Made by a program: the position numbers and the translations under genes | Shown: positions 1-8,338 of the stretch, in pieces | How the letters are laid out: each line of letters opens with the position of its first letter | Numbering within the stretch: position 1 is the first letter of the stretch | Assembly (NCBI RefSeq): GCF_037890695.1 | Contig: NZ_CP149571.1 | Location: 3,936,001-4,000,000, forward strand | Source: Aeromonas jandaei | GTDB taxonomy: Bacteria > Pseudomonadota > Gammaproteobacteria > Enterobacterales > Aeromonadaceae | Direction: 5' to 3' | Length of the DNA: 64,000 bases | The notes under the pieces: model-generated | Seen by the model: only the letters and a program-made list of their open reading frames with translations | The model's database searches: none | Told to the model about the DNA's origin: nothing

Positions 1-977
1 AGCATGGCATCGCCCATCATGGACCCCATTGCTGCTGCGCCCCATGTCTTGGCATCGCTCATGGTGGCACGACTGGCAATGTTGGCAGTCTCTTCCCTGG
101 CCTTGGCCAGCTTTTCCTCATCAGAAAGGTGCTGAGTTTGCTGATCCTGGTCGATGCGGGTGAACGCCTGGCGGAAGGTGTCGCTCTGCGCCAACTCATC
201 AAAGCTCATGCCAAGCACTGAGTCTCTGGTGTTCACCCCGGCACTACCAACAGACCCGGTAGCACCTGCAGTTGCTGCTGCTCCGGTGGCCAGCTTGGAT
301 ACCGTCTTGGCCGCAACCGCCTCGGCCACCTCTTGGGTAGCACCTCGCTTGATCATCGAGGCGGTGACAGCGCGCCCAATGCTAGCCTTGGCTGCAACGC
401 CGGTAACACCGCCAGCTAGCAGCGTTGGAACCAGCGACCCAACACCTTGCGCCATCTTCATGGCCCACACATCGATGTCACCTGCACCATCACCGATGGT
501 CAGGCGGCCTTCCGGCGTCTCATCGACCAAGCGCCGACCAAGCGCCTCCTTGGCATCAGCACTCATCCCGTCGTTCAGAGACTTTGAGCCAGATGTGGCA
601 AGATCACCTGCTCCGGCCACTACATCAAGCACAGGGCTCAACTTGTTGGCCATGTTGGCGCGAGCCTGCTCCAGGTAGTCGCCTCCATCTCTGGCAACAT
701 CTTCGGCATTGCGGCCACCACGCTCCTTGCCGAACTGGCTGGCTTGTCTTGCCAGCTCGCCAATGCCACCAACCAGATCAAGCGCTCCAGCCCCTACCCC
801 GCGCGCCACATCACCAAGGCCGACATCCAAATTTCTCTTTGCTGTTGGCTGCTGGATCTGTGGTTGAGCAGAGGTGGCAGCAGACAGGCTGCTATCGAGA
901 TTGCTCCAGAACGGGTCTGTGCGGGTGTCGGATAGTTTCGGTTGTGGCAAGGCGTCGCGCAGTCCAGGCTTGTCCAT
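1..977 (-). CDS. Large virion (probably ejected) protein, N-terminal part, cut by window edge
   Basis: An open frame without stops runs from an ATG at 977 to the window edge, giving about 325 residues; the C-terminus is missing. It begins MDKPGLRDALPQPKLSDTR and is rich in Ala, Gly and Asp, with long helical-looking segments and a Gly/Ala-rich stretch (GVGSLVPTLLAGGVTGVAAK) that could contact a membrane. GAGG lies 6 bases before the ATG. No family was recognised. Very large internal virion proteins occur at this place, after the tail genes, in several short-tailed phages, so an ejected protein is inferred from position and composition only. Confidence 0.7.
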   Translation of the reverse strand, partial: MDKPGLRDALPQPKLSDTRTDPFWSNLDSSLSAATSAQPQIQQPTAKRNLDVGLGDVARGVGAGALDLVGGIGELARQASQFGKERGGRNAEDVARDGGDYLEQARANMANKLSPVLDVVAGAGDLATSGSKSLNDGMSADAKEALGRRLVDETPEGRLTIGDGAGDIDVWAMKMAQGVGSLVPTLLAGGVTGVAAKASIGRAVTASMIKRGATQEVAEAVAAKTVSKLATGAAATAGATGSVGSAGVNTRDSVLGMSFDELAQSDTFRQAFTRIDQDQQTQHLSDEEKLAKAREETANIASRATMSDAKTWGAAAMGSMMGDAM

Positions 978-1002
978 GGTGTCCTCGGCTTTTTGTGCAA
1001 AA

Positions 1003-1034
1003 GAAAAGCCCCGATCGGCGAACCAATCAGGGCT
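1003..1034 (-). terminator. Terminator-like hairpin before the large virion gene
   Basis: Read leftward, AGCCC and GGGCT close a stem over a TTCG loop, followed by TTTTCTTTT. A second hairpin (GGCCA...TGGCC, about 1054-1073) lies between it and the promoter at 1083-1111. Both would be in the 5' leader of the downstream gene. Confidence 0.7.
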
Positions 1035-1082
1035 TGATATGGGGAGTGCTGGCCAATAAGCAGACTGGCCGACTATGGAGAG

Positions 1083-1111
1083 ATGCTAACGCTGGGTTGG
1101 TAAAGATTCAA
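1083..1111 (-). promoter_or_regulatory. Late-operon promoter, copy 1 (TTGAAT-17-TAGCAT)
   Basis: On the minus strand -35 TTGAAT (1106-1111), a 17-bp spacer ending CCCAGCGT and -10 TAGCAT (1083-1088). The same layout recurs at 8291, 15641 and 22830, each followed by a GGCC-type hairpin. It would drive the large virion gene downstream of the oppositely oriented cassette at 1199-1989. Confidence 0.65.
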
Positions 1112-1198
1112 CCAAGCCTTTCCTTCTTTATCTTTAAACTAACGCATGTTGCGGTTAAGATTGGTAAAAGCGCATCAAATAAGAACAAAGAGGTATAC

Positions 1199-1465
1199 AT
1201 GGCAGTGTTTGCAGTATTGGCATCAGGCGATCCTGCAATGCTTGAGAGTTTCATTGCAAAAAAACTGGCGCCAATTGATTACCACCGGGTTGATGACCGC
1301 ACTTGGTTTGTTAACAACGCCAACGTAGTCACCCCAAAAGAGATGTCGGATTTCTTGGATGTTAGCACCGGTGGTGCTGGCAGAGTTCTTATTCTTTATG
1401 TGACAACCTACTATGGCTATCACTCAAAAGACGCCTGGGATTGGTTGGCTGGTAAGGGGGTGTAA
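1199..1465 (+). CDS. Hypothetical 88-aa protein, first gene of an antisense accessory (moron) cassette
   Basis: ATG at 1199 with AGAGG seven bases upstream. The protein is short and compact (starts MAVFAVLASGDPAMLESF, ends HSKDAWDWLAGKGV), with alternating hydrophobic stretches suggesting a small alpha/beta fold. The shape recalls SinR/Cas2-like ferredoxin folds, but that is only an impression. It is read against the surrounding late operon, lies in AT-richer DNA, and is followed two bases later by a second gene; the pair ends at a strong terminator. This is the classic layout of a lysogenic-conversion cassette. Function unknown. Confidence 0.7.
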   Translation: MAVFAVLASGDPAMLESFIAKKLAPIDYHRVDDRTWFVNNANVVTPKEMSDFLDVSTGGAGRVLILYVTTYYGYHSKDAWDWLAGKGV

Positions 1466-1467
1466 TC

Positions 1468-1989
1468 TTGAACACATCGCCGAGACATACAGCGCTTGAT
1501 AGCGATCTTGGTGTGCTGCCAAGACAGGAAGGCACCCCAAGTCGAGGTGGTGACAACGCCCAACTACAATGGGTGATTGAGTCAATCACTCAACTAAAGG
1601 CTAGCCATGAGGCCATTGGTCGTCAGCTAAAAGCTGATCACGAATCCCTGACGGTAGAAGTCAGAACTGGCAAAGAATCTTTAGCTACTTCCATTGAGCA
1701 TAAGCTTGAGCTGCTGAAAACGACTACGGCACAAAAGAACGACACAATTGACGCCAAGATCAGTGCAATGGATGAGCGATTAATCGAAAAGCATCGAGCA
1801 ATCGAAGAGCGCATTATTCAGAATCACTCCTTGTTAATGGCGAAGATTGAAAATGCAGAGTTAAAGGTAGGAAAAGCTCATTCTGACGCCAGATTTGACA
1901 CAATGAAATGGGTGATTGGCCTGGCGGTGGCGTTCCCATCCGTTGCTTGGATGGTTGTGCAGTTGTTCAATAATTTTTCAAAAACCTAG
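1468..1989 (+). CDS. Coiled-coil protein with C-terminal membrane anchor, second gene of the moron cassette
   Basis: Starts with TTG at 1468, preceded by AAGGGGGTG at good spacing and only two bases after the previous stop. Of 173 residues, about 30-145 are charged and heptad-like (repeated KADHES, EERIIQNH type segments), predicting a long coiled coil. Residues about 149-168 (WVIGLAVAFPSVAWMVVQLF) form one membrane segment close to the C-terminus. The topology suggests a cytoplasmic rod anchored in the inner membrane, seen in some superinfection-exclusion proteins; that role is inference. Partner of the 88-aa gene. Confidence 0.75.
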   Translation: MNTSPRHTALDSDLGVLPRQEGTPSRGGDNAQLQWVIESITQLKASHEAIGRQLKADHESLTVEVRTGKESLATSIEHKLELLKTTTAQKNDTIDAKISAMDERLIEKHRAIEERIIQNHSLLMAKIENAELKVGKAHSDARFDTMKWVIGLAVAFPSVAWMVVQLFNNFSKT

Positions 1990-2007
1990 TAGCGCTAGGT
2001 CGTATTT

Positions 2008-2037
2008 AAAGCTCCCATGTATGGGAGCTTTTTTTAA
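2008..2037 (+). terminator. Terminator of the moron cassette (probably bidirectional)
   Basis: AAAGCTCCCAT/ATGGGAGCTTT stem with a two-base centre, followed by a run of seven T on the plus strand. It lies between the stop of the 173-aa gene and the converging end of the 466-aa virion gene. Confidence 0.85.
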
Positions 2038-2039
2038 TT

Positions 2040-3440
2040 TCACTTCATTGCCTGCGCCAGGCTAATTGCCTGATAGGCGTTGGTCTCTGCATCACGTAGC
2101 CGACCTGCCGTTACCGTTGCCTGCTCTGCCTGCTTCTGCTTGGTCGCCTGCTGGCGCCACAGCTCGAACGCCGTGTTCATCCGAGTAGGATTATCCATCA
2201 GGCCACCAAGCTTTCCGTGCTGGTTTGCCTCTTTGATGAACTGCAAGCGATCCGGATCGCCGCCGGCCCACTCCTTGAGTGGGGCAGCCTGCTTAGGTTC
2301 GTCTGTTTTCCCTGTCATGCCGTATGTTTCAGCCAATGCAGCCTTACTCTGCTCAAGCTGGGTGTCTAGCGCATCAAGCTGCAGATCCTTGTCCTCTGCG
2401 TTGCTGGAGGAGATCCTGGCTCGGTTCTGGCCATGCTGCTTCTCAAGATCAGTAACCGCCTTCTTGTAGCCTGCCTGATCCGGCCCTGCTGTCAGGCCAA
2501 GGGAGGTGCGCAGCTGGTCAGCGTTGCCGATCATGTGCTGCGCCAGAGCTGCTCGCTGGTAGGCCGGTTTCAAGAAGTCATTGATGGGGATCACCTTGGG
2601 GTGGTCGTCAGGTGCAGAGGTCCGGTTGTCGGTTACCGGACGGACTGCCTTGCTGCCGTCGTCGTAAGTCACCTCTACCCCAAGCACCACACCGCGCCCA
2701 TCAGGGGTGATCATGATGTTGCTCAGTTGCTTGCCAGTTATGGTCTTGCCGCTGTCAGGGTCGATGTCGCCAACCCCCTTGTTTACCTCGTCCTGATAGA
2801 GGGTGCCAGCTGCCTTGATGAACTGCGGGTTATTCACGGCCGCATGCCCTTCTGGCGTGGTCGGGTCGAGCTTGCCTTCCTGAGCCTGGCGCATCAGGTT
2901 GCCAGCGTAGGTGACAAAGGTCTTGCCGGCGTCTGCATAATCCTGCTGCAGGTAGCGCTCCGGGTTGAATGACCCTGCTCGAGGATCCCGCACCACATTC
3001 CAGAACTGCTGCCCAGGGTCTTTTCCCTCTGACACGGATTGCCAACCAGACTGAATGATCGGCATGTTTTCCTTCTGGAACTCCTGATTTTTGCGATCCT
3101 GCACCTGCCAGTCATACTCCTGCTTGCGGCGCCCTTCCTCAGCCATTGAAATCCCTAGTTGAGCGTTCCGATAATCACGCAGACCTTTGGCCTCCTGCTC
3201 TCGCAACGAAAACTCACGCTCATAGTTATCATCGGCACGTTTATCACGTCCGCTCCTGTAATCAAGCTCGCTCTGGTAGCGATCATCCGCAACCTTCTGC
3301 CGCTCCTGCTCGTTCTGCCACATTGCGTCACGCAGGCTCATTGCCTTATCGGCGCGCTCGTCCTCTTTCTGGCCGCGCTGATAGCGGTCCATGGTGTTGA
3401 AGCCGGCCAGAAAGCCTTCCGCCAATCCTGATACACCCAT
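2040..3440 (-). CDS. Gln/Arg-rich structural protein, likely internal virion protein
   Basis: About 466 residues from ATG 3440 (preceded by GAGGTGAGT; an in-frame GTG at 3446 is the alternative). Residues about 15-110 are very rich in Arg, Glu, Gln and Asp with repeated tyrosines, predicting a long charged helix; the middle is mixed (e.g. GDIDPDSGKTITGKQLSNI) and the C-terminus is again helical. No catalytic motif was seen. It lies among other Ala/Gln-rich late genes after the tail-tip gene, where short-tailed phages keep proteins injected with the DNA. Role inferred from position. Confidence 0.75.
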   Translation of the reverse strand: MGVSGLAEGFLAGFNTMDRYQRGQKEDERADKAMSLRDAMWQNEQERQKVADDRYQSELDYRSGRDKRADDNYEREFSLREQEAKGLRDYRNAQLGISMAEEGRRKQEYDWQVQDRKNQEFQKENMPIIQSGWQSVSEGKDPGQQFWNVVRDPRAGSFNPERYLQQDYADAGKTFVTYAGNLMRQAQEGKLDPTTPEGHAAVNNPQFIKAAGTLYQDEVNKGVGDIDPDSGKTITGKQLSNIMITPDGRGVVLGVEVTYDDGSKAVRPVTDNRTSAPDDHPKVIPINDFLKPAYQRAALAQHMIGNADQLRTSLGLTAGPDQAGYKKAVTDLEKQHGQNRARISSSNAEDKDLQLDALDTQLEQSKAALAETYGMTGKTDEPKQAAPLKEWAGGDPDRLQFIKEANQHGKLGGLMDNPTRMNTAFELWRQQATKQKQAEQATVTAGRLRDAETNAYQAISLAQAMK

Positions 3441-3452
3441 ACTCACCTCACC

Positions 3453-3716
3453 TTAAAACAAGCTGCTTGCCAGAAATCCAACGCCGGCACCGATAAGAGC
3501 ACCTACAGGGCCGCCAACCGAACCATAAGATGCGCCAATCATGGCGCCAGTGGCAGCCCCTGCGCCAGCTGCAGACATCTTCGCCTGCTTCTCCTGGGTC
3601 TTGAGCTGCTTATTGCCAAGCTCGAGTTCTTGCTCTCGATTGGCCGCATCGCGCAACCCTGCCATACCCTGCTGGCGCGTCTGGGCGCCAATATCAAGCA
3701 GTCCGTACCCCATCAC
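3453..3716 (-). CDS. Small glycine-zipper protein, candidate ejected or pore protein
   Basis: 87 residues; starts ATGATG at 3716, overlapping the end of the upstream gene by four bases. The first half is charged and helical (NREQELELGNKQLKTQEKQ); the second half is a Gly/Ala glycine zipper (GAGAATGAMIGASYGSVGGP) ending in a hydrophobic tail. Such segments insert in membranes, so a role in the DNA-ejection channel is plausible but unproven. Confidence 0.7.
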   Translation of the reverse strand: MMGYGLLDIGAQTRQQGMAGLRDAANREQELELGNKQLKTQEKQAKMSAAGAGAATGAMIGASYGSVGGPVGALIGAGVGFLASSLF

Positions 3717-4093
3717 ATACCCCCACCTGTTTTGATTGCTTCACGCAGCCCAGCATCAGCACCGGTCAAGATCCCCATCTGGCGAGCCTGTTCCTGCTCA
3801 CGCAAGCCGTTCTCGGTGCCGGCAGTCATCAATGCCATGCGCAAACCCTGACTGTTGTCTCCCGGGTTCTGCTGAGCATCCACCCCCATGCGGGCATTGC
3901 GGTTTGCCGTGGCCTGCTGGGCAGAGCGCAGCGCATTGGCGTTGTTCTCATCCACCCGGCCAAGCTGGTCACGCAGCAACTGGCCGTTGGTAGCCAGCTC
4001 CATCAGCTCCTTCTGCTTGGGGTAGAATCGAGTTTTCCAGTCCTGGTACTGGTCTCTGGTGATCTTTGCGTAAGTGTCGGCGGCGTATCCCAT
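3713..4093 (-). CDS. Hypothetical late structural protein (126 aa)
   Basis: ATG at 4093 with GGGGGAG at good spacing. Soluble, helical and rich in Gln, Ala, Arg and Asn; starts MGYAADTYAKITRDQYQDW, with no recognised domain. It overlaps the glycine-zipper gene by four bases (ATGA) and follows the 208-aa gene by nine, so these are translated together. Likely a minor virion protein by context. Confidence 0.7.
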   Translation of the reverse strand: MGYAADTYAKITRDQYQDWKTRFYPKQKELMELATNGQLLRDQLGRVDENNANALRSAQQATANRNARMGVDAQQNPGDNSQGLRMALMTAGTENGLREQEQARQMGILTGADAGLREAIKTGGGM

Positions 4094-4102
4094 GACTCCC
4101 CC

Positions 4103-4729
4103 TTAGTAGCCTTTGCCCTGCAGCACCGATGCTGTAGGGCTGATCTTCTTGGTTGCTGCTGGCGCAGGAGATTTAAATTCGTTGAGGCCGTATGCAGTTC
4201 CTGCTCCAGCCACAGCACCAACCAACCCTGCTGTAGCCTGCTTGTCGGCAAATGAGTTCTGCGCGTCAAAGGCCGCTTTGCGCAAGCTGGTGCTGGCCAC
4301 GTCACCCATGCCGGCCAGCGCCTCGGCCTTCTGGCCAGCTCCAATGCTCACCACATCCTTGAGTCCAGCCACATACTTGTCTTGCTGGCTTGACTGGGCG
4401 CGGTTGGTGGTGTCGGTCTGGCTCAGTGCCTGATCTGTCTCCAAGTCAGACATGGCGGTTTGATACTTGCCGCTGGTAGGGTCAATGCCGCCAGCCGCCA
4501 TGGAGTCGGCCAAGCTCGAACGCGCCTCGCCAAATGATTGAGCAGTACCAAGTGCCGCGGTGCCGGCAAGCTTGTCGTACTCCTTGCCACTATTGAGGTC
4601 ATCCACCTTGTTCATGAAGATGTCCTCATACTGCTTCAAGTCGGAGTTGTAGAGGTTCCACTGCTCCATAGCCACATCAGCAGCTGCTCGCTGGGCCTCC
4701 GTCTCTTGGATCTCATTGCAGCCCGCCAC
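4103..4729 (-). CDS. Ala/Ser-rich late structural protein (208 aa), start uncertain
   Basis: The frame opens at GTG 4729, nine bases after GAGGT. A nearby ATG at 4740 in another frame would give only eight codons (MGKGGGLQ), so either GTG is the start or the N-terminus is frame-disturbed. The body is Ala-, Asp- and Ser-rich and probably helical, with a Gly/Ala patch (ATAGLVGAVAGAGTAYGL) resembling that of the glycine-zipper protein. Grouped with the ejected-protein candidates around it. No family recognised. Confidence 0.65.
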   Translation of the reverse strand: MAGCNEIQETEAQRAAADVAMEQWNLYNSDLKQYEDIFMNKVDDLNSGKEYDKLAGTAALGTAQSFGEARSSLADSMAAGGIDPTSGKYQTAMSDLETDQALSQTDTTNRAQSSQQDKYVAGLKDVVSIGAGQKAEALAGMGDVASTSLRKAAFDAQNSFADKQATAGLVGAVAGAGTAYGLNEFKSPAPAATKKISPTASVLQGKGY

Positions 4730-4750
4730 CCTTACCCATACCTCACCCCA

Positions 4751-5110
4751 TCACAGGTTGATTTGAAACACATAGAGCCCGTCAGCATCATCAGGCTGAC
4801 GCACCCACCCCATTCTCGGTGCAACCCTTAGCCACCCCTTGCGGGATGAGTGGAAGCGCAGCCAGCGGGCACCTATCAGGCGCGCAAGGCGCTTTACCTC
4901 CGGCAGGTGCCGCTCTGGCGCCCCTCCATCCCCCCAGCCGACCCATACCAGCACTCCGGTAACGCCATTCTCAGCCAGCGGCTTGAGGACAAATCCGTCA
5001 CCTCCGCGTACAAACAAAAACGCCACCCTGTTACGGATGGCGTCTTGCAGTTCTGCTGATAGCCTTGGGTTGCCTATATCGTTGGCAATTCGGTTTATTT
5101 CTCTAATCAT
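4751..5110 (-). CDS. Hypothetical late protein between tip and ejection genes (119 aa)
   Basis: The start is taken at ATG 5110 because it overlaps the upstream stop as ATGA; an in-frame ATG at 5128 would add six residues. A compact mixed alpha/beta protein (FLFVRGGDGFVLKP, GVLVWVGWGDGG, GWVRQPDDADGLYVF). The final segment resembles the end of small acetyltransferase-like (GNAT) folds, but no acetyl-CoA motif is evident. Function unknown. Confidence 0.65.
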   Translation of the reverse strand: MIREINRIANDIGNPRLSAELQDAIRNRVAFLFVRGGDGFVLKPLAENGVTGVLVWVGWGDGGAPERHLPEVKRLARLIGARWLRFHSSRKGWLRVAPRMGWVRQPDDADGLYVFQINL

Positions 5111-6618
5111 GCCAATGCCATCAGCCATACTGCCCTAGATGTGTCATTGTATTCAGGTCCTGTATCACTAACATTTCCAGTCGTTGTTGTTGTAAAAGAA
5201 ATTACAGCATCTGTATTAGCTGGAATAACCATAAATGGCTGCGCTGTCACTGATACATCCACACCACCACCTGTTGGAAGGTTAACGGTTGTTACTGATG
5301 TTTCTACTAATACCCCATTAAGGTAGGTATGCAGGTTAAGGCTAATGCTCCCAGAGCCAGACAACCGACGTCGATATACTATTCCACCCTGCACAAGAAT
5401 TAGATTTCTTGACCTGCTGTATGCAGGAATATTGAAGCCAGCCTTATTGGTGAGCATTTTTGTTACATCGCCAACGATCCTGTCGGCATAAACAGTTCCT
5501 TTTACAATGCAATCCTGCTCAATCGTGCAATTACCTATGGTCATATTGCGAACATAGCCACCCTCTGCCCGCAGACGATTGGTATACACACTGCCGTCGG
5601 CATAAATCATGGTGTACCAACCCCAGCCCCAGGCGGCATATGGCCCACCTTTACCGAAGCCAGCCGATCCGCCAGACATAAAGGCGTTACCCATATCTAT
5701 CTGTCCGCCAGTGATAAGCGGAGCACTGATGCTAACCCCTGCCTTGATATAGTCAGCGGTAATTTTCTCTGAGTGAATTATCTGTATTGTGGCGCTTCTA
5801 ATCATGGCTTCTTGAATGACAGCCTTGCCTTGATCAATGGCAAATAGCGGTGCGGTGCTATTGTTTGGGTTATTTGGGTCATAAACAAACACTTGGCTTG
5901 CTGCTATAAAAACCTGACTGGTACCATCTGATTTAGCAACCAGACCAATGCCTGCGTTAATCTGGCTGGCGCTGGCCTTGACTGCCCACATGCTACCAAC
6001 ACCACTTTCTAGGCTGGCTGCAGTTTCTTTTACTCCTTCGTAATCCTGCTTTAGCCACTGATCAAAATGGCTAATCTTTATTTTTCCATCCAGTTCATTG
6101 ATGATGTCCTGAATATCTTTACTGGTCTCAGCATGAAGGCCGATAGCGCTATGATATGGGCCAACCATGCCATTCTTGTTAACGAACCGAACCCAGTAGA
6201 AGGCAGAGAACCCCTTGCCAACAGCATCTGAGTAAACATTGGCAAGCGTTGTGCCAATTGATACAGCTTTTGATGGGTTATCAACCTCCGCTCGCAGGAT
6301 CTCAGCATAGGAGTGCCCCTTGTATGCCGGGGTATCCCAGGTCAGCGTGATGGTGTGGAATGCGCCATCAGCTGTTACCCCAGTTGGCGCCACAGGCTGC
6401 TGTACCCCAGACCACTCCGGGTCGGTCGGCTTGTCAGGAGGAAGCTCCGGCACAATCTGGCCAGACCCATTACGCCGCAAGTTAACCATCCCAAGCGCAG
6501 CGGCTTCACGCAATGTCAGGGCTTTATCTAGCCGATCCCCTTTCTGCCCAGTCAGGATCTGCATGTTCTCAGTCAGGCCCTGCTGGGTGTTGCTAGCTCG
6601 AAATGATGCGCCACTCAT
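5107..6618 (-). CDS. Tail tip / host-specificity protein, gpJ C-terminal type (FN3 + DUF1983-like)
   Basis: 503 residues, starting at ATG 6618 overlapping the previous stop (ATGA). Residues about 75-165 form a fibronectin type III-like domain (PTGVTADGAFHTITLTWDTP, FYWVRFVNKNGMVGPY). Residues about 170-290 resemble the gpJ central/DUF1983 region (INELDGKIKISHFDQWL, NAGIGLVAKSDGTSQVFIAA). The remainder is beta-rich and probably the receptor-facing end. In lambda-like phages this is the C-terminal part of the tip attachment protein; here it is a separate gene among short-tailed-phage genes. The 3' half is AT-richer than the 5' half, suggesting exchange. Confidence 0.75.
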   Translation of the reverse strand: MSGASFRASNTQQGLTENMQILTGQKGDRLDKALTLREAAALGMVNLRRNGSGQIVPELPPDKPTDPEWSGVQQPVAPTGVTADGAFHTITLTWDTPAYKGHSYAEILRAEVDNPSKAVSIGTTLANVYSDAVGKGFSAFYWVRFVNKNGMVGPYHSAIGLHAETSKDIQDIINELDGKIKISHFDQWLKQDYEGVKETAASLESGVGSMWAVKASASQINAGIGLVAKSDGTSQVFIAASQVFVYDPNNPNNSTAPLFAIDQGKAVIQEAMIRSATIQIIHSEKITADYIKAGVSISAPLITGGQIDMGNAFMSGGSAGFGKGGPYAAWGWGWYTMIYADGSVYTNRLRAEGGYVRNMTIGNCTIEQDCIVKGTVYADRIVGDVTKMLTNKAGFNIPAYSRSRNLILVQGGIVYRRRLSGSGSISLNLHTYLNGVLVETSVTTVNLPTGGGVDVSVTAQPFMVIPANTDAVISFTTTTTGNVSDTGPEYNDTSRAVWLMALA

Positions 6619-8225
6619 AATGCAGACACCTCCGAGACGCTACCGCCCAGCATGATCCGCTCTACTGCAGCAGTTCCCGTTACCTCTACCTGCCAACGCC
6701 GGCCTCGTAGCGGAGGCAACCTGAACGCAGTTTCAGGAACAGACCCTGCTGCAAGCTCGAACACCTTCACGCCATCCAGCCACAGCGAAAAACCAACTGA
6801 GTTGAGCGATTCACCCATCAATCTTGCCACACCAAGGCGAACGCCAGGAGGCAAGACAAACTCTTTGGATCTCCAACGCATTGAGAGCGGAGAGATTCCG
6901 CCGCGCCACTGGTACAACTGGCTTCCCTTGGCCAGCATCAGTGCATCGAGCTGCATGTCTGGCACCGCGGCATCCCACCGCCCGCTCAACCAGCGCAGAT
7001 CGCCAGATTTCGGGTCGAACACAAATCCATGAGTGTCGGTTAGGGCAACATATTTCCCCTCGCTGTACCAGGCTCGCAAGGTGTCTGGCTTCAACGTCTG
7101 CCACTGCTCCCGAGTGATGATCCCCTCAGTGACAAGGTGGCCACCATCTGCGCCGACACCAACCAAACCATCTGGGGATGCATAGAGCACCAGACCATCC
7201 AGCGCTACCATGGAACGAGCACTCACGCATGCCTGCTGCACAGATGACAGCTTTTGCCCTGTAATGGACGATGGGGACGCGCCCTGAAACAGGTATGGGT
7301 AACCCTTCGTCCCTACTATCAAAGCCGTGTCGATAGCAGCGACCGCCACAATATCGTGCTCAGTGGTCAGCTTGTACTTCTCCGGCCACGCATACGGCAG
7401 GTATGGCTCAGAGAACAGCACGGCATTGCCAACAAAGCCGGCACAGATGCCGTTAGCCATCTGGCAGATCCCGCGCATCTTCTCTGGCGGCATCGAATAG
7501 CCATAAGTTTCCAGCACCGGGCCAAGCTCCCCATCCTTTTTGCTGTCGCTATAGCTCACGGTGGCGATCGGCAAGTCTGCAACCAGCAGGTAGTCAGCAA
7601 GCCCGCCACCAGAAACAGAGCGGTACAGCCGGCGACGAGTGATATTGCTGTTGTTGGTTGGCGCTGGTGACAGACCCACAACGACAGTAGATCCCGGAAT
7701 GGTAATGGTTATTTTGCCACTGGCCGGACCCGGAGCCCCCTCTTCTCCCAGACCTGTCACATAGGTCTCAACGTAGAAGCGCGTCTCATCGTCTGTAGGG
7801 TCGTCATCCTTACTGCCACTTGGAGGGGTTACAGATTGCATGTTTGGAGGGGTTTCTGGTGCTGGAACGCCAAGACGGTACCAGCTGGTAGGTTTGCTGC
7901 TTCCGGCTGTAGCTATGGCGTCATAGGTCAGCTTTGGGAACTCGCCGTCGGTGAAGTAGACCCTGTTGTACTGATCTTGCGCGATCGGAGACCGCATTAC
8001 TTCAACCAGCTTGCTCCAAGCAAACCAGTGGTCGCCATAGTAGTGAAACAGCGTAACAGGATTGACAGGGAAGGAGATGCCAGCCTGCTTGTCTTGCATG
8101 AGCGGGGCCACAGAGCCGCGGTCAAATTGGCAGTCCTGAGCCAATGTTGCCGCCTCATCAGGCAGTAGGTGATCCTCCACGCGCGGCACCATACCTCGCA
8201 TGGTTACGATGTCGATAAGCGGCAT
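6615..8225 (-). CDS. Tail structural protein, beta-rich, probable tail tube/nozzle protein
   Basis: 536 residues from ATG 8225; the site before it is weak (GAGAA). The sequence is mostly beta strands with repeated W/F/Y-G blades (HYYGDHWFAWSKLVEVM, LVLYASPDGLVGVGADGG, KYVALTDTHGFVFDPKSG), compatible with a propeller-like fold as in tail tube or nozzle proteins of short-tailed phages. The position between tail fibre and tip genes fits. It has its own promoter and leader hairpin (8251-8319). Family assignment is inference. Confidence 0.7.
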   Translation of the reverse strand: MPLIDIVTMRGMVPRVEDHLLPDEAATLAQDCQFDRGSVAPLMQDKQAGISFPVNPVTLFHYYGDHWFAWSKLVEVMRSPIAQDQYNRVYFTDGEFPKLTYDAIATAGSSKPTSWYRLGVPAPETPPNMQSVTPPSGSKDDDPTDDETRFYVETYVTGLGEEGAPGPASGKITITIPGSTVVVGLSPAPTNNSNITRRRLYRSVSGGGLADYLLVADLPIATVSYSDSKKDGELGPVLETYGYSMPPEKMRGICQMANGICAGFVGNAVLFSEPYLPYAWPEKYKLTTEHDIVAVAAIDTALIVGTKGYPYLFQGASPSSITGQKLSSVQQACVSARSMVALDGLVLYASPDGLVGVGADGGHLVTEGIITREQWQTLKPDTLRAWYSEGKYVALTDTHGFVFDPKSGDLRWLSGRWDAAVPDMQLDALMLAKGSQLYQWRGGISPLSMRWRSKEFVLPPGVRLGVARLMGESLNSVGFSLWLDGVKVFELAAGSVPETAFRLPPLRGRRWQVEVTGTAAVERIMLGGSVSEVSAL

Positions 8226-8250
8226 GATGATTTTCTCGAAAGGCAGAAAT

Positions 8251-8279
8251 GAAAAAGCCCCACTCGGTAGAGCAGGGCC
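8251..8279 (-). terminator. Leader hairpin with U-tract before the nozzle-like gene
   Basis: Leftward, GGCCC and GGGCT close a stem with inner pairing GCTC/GAGT, then CTTTTTCATTTC. The hairpin begins 11 bases after the -10 of the promoter at 8291-8319. Confidence 0.7.
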
Positions 8280-8290
8280 ATTATTTGCAC

Positions 8291-8319
8291 ATCCTAACGA
8301 TATGCTCGCATTCAGGCAA
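8291..8319 (-). promoter_or_regulatory. Late-operon promoter, copy 2 (TTGCCT-17-TAGGAT)
   Basis: -35 TTGCCT (8314-8319), a 17-bp spacer ending in CGT, and -10 TAGGAT (8291-8296) on the minus strand, between the tail fibre stop and the nozzle-like gene. Confidence 0.65.
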
Positions 8320-8338
8320 GAATATCATCTGAGGTTAC

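Noticed and set aside
154..1198. Long plus-strand frames at 154-678 and in the first part of 425-1465
   Set aside because: They are antisense shadows of the open minus-strand virion gene (1-977), which has better codon use, a ribosome site and no stops. Only the last 88 codons (from 1199) of the second frame look real.
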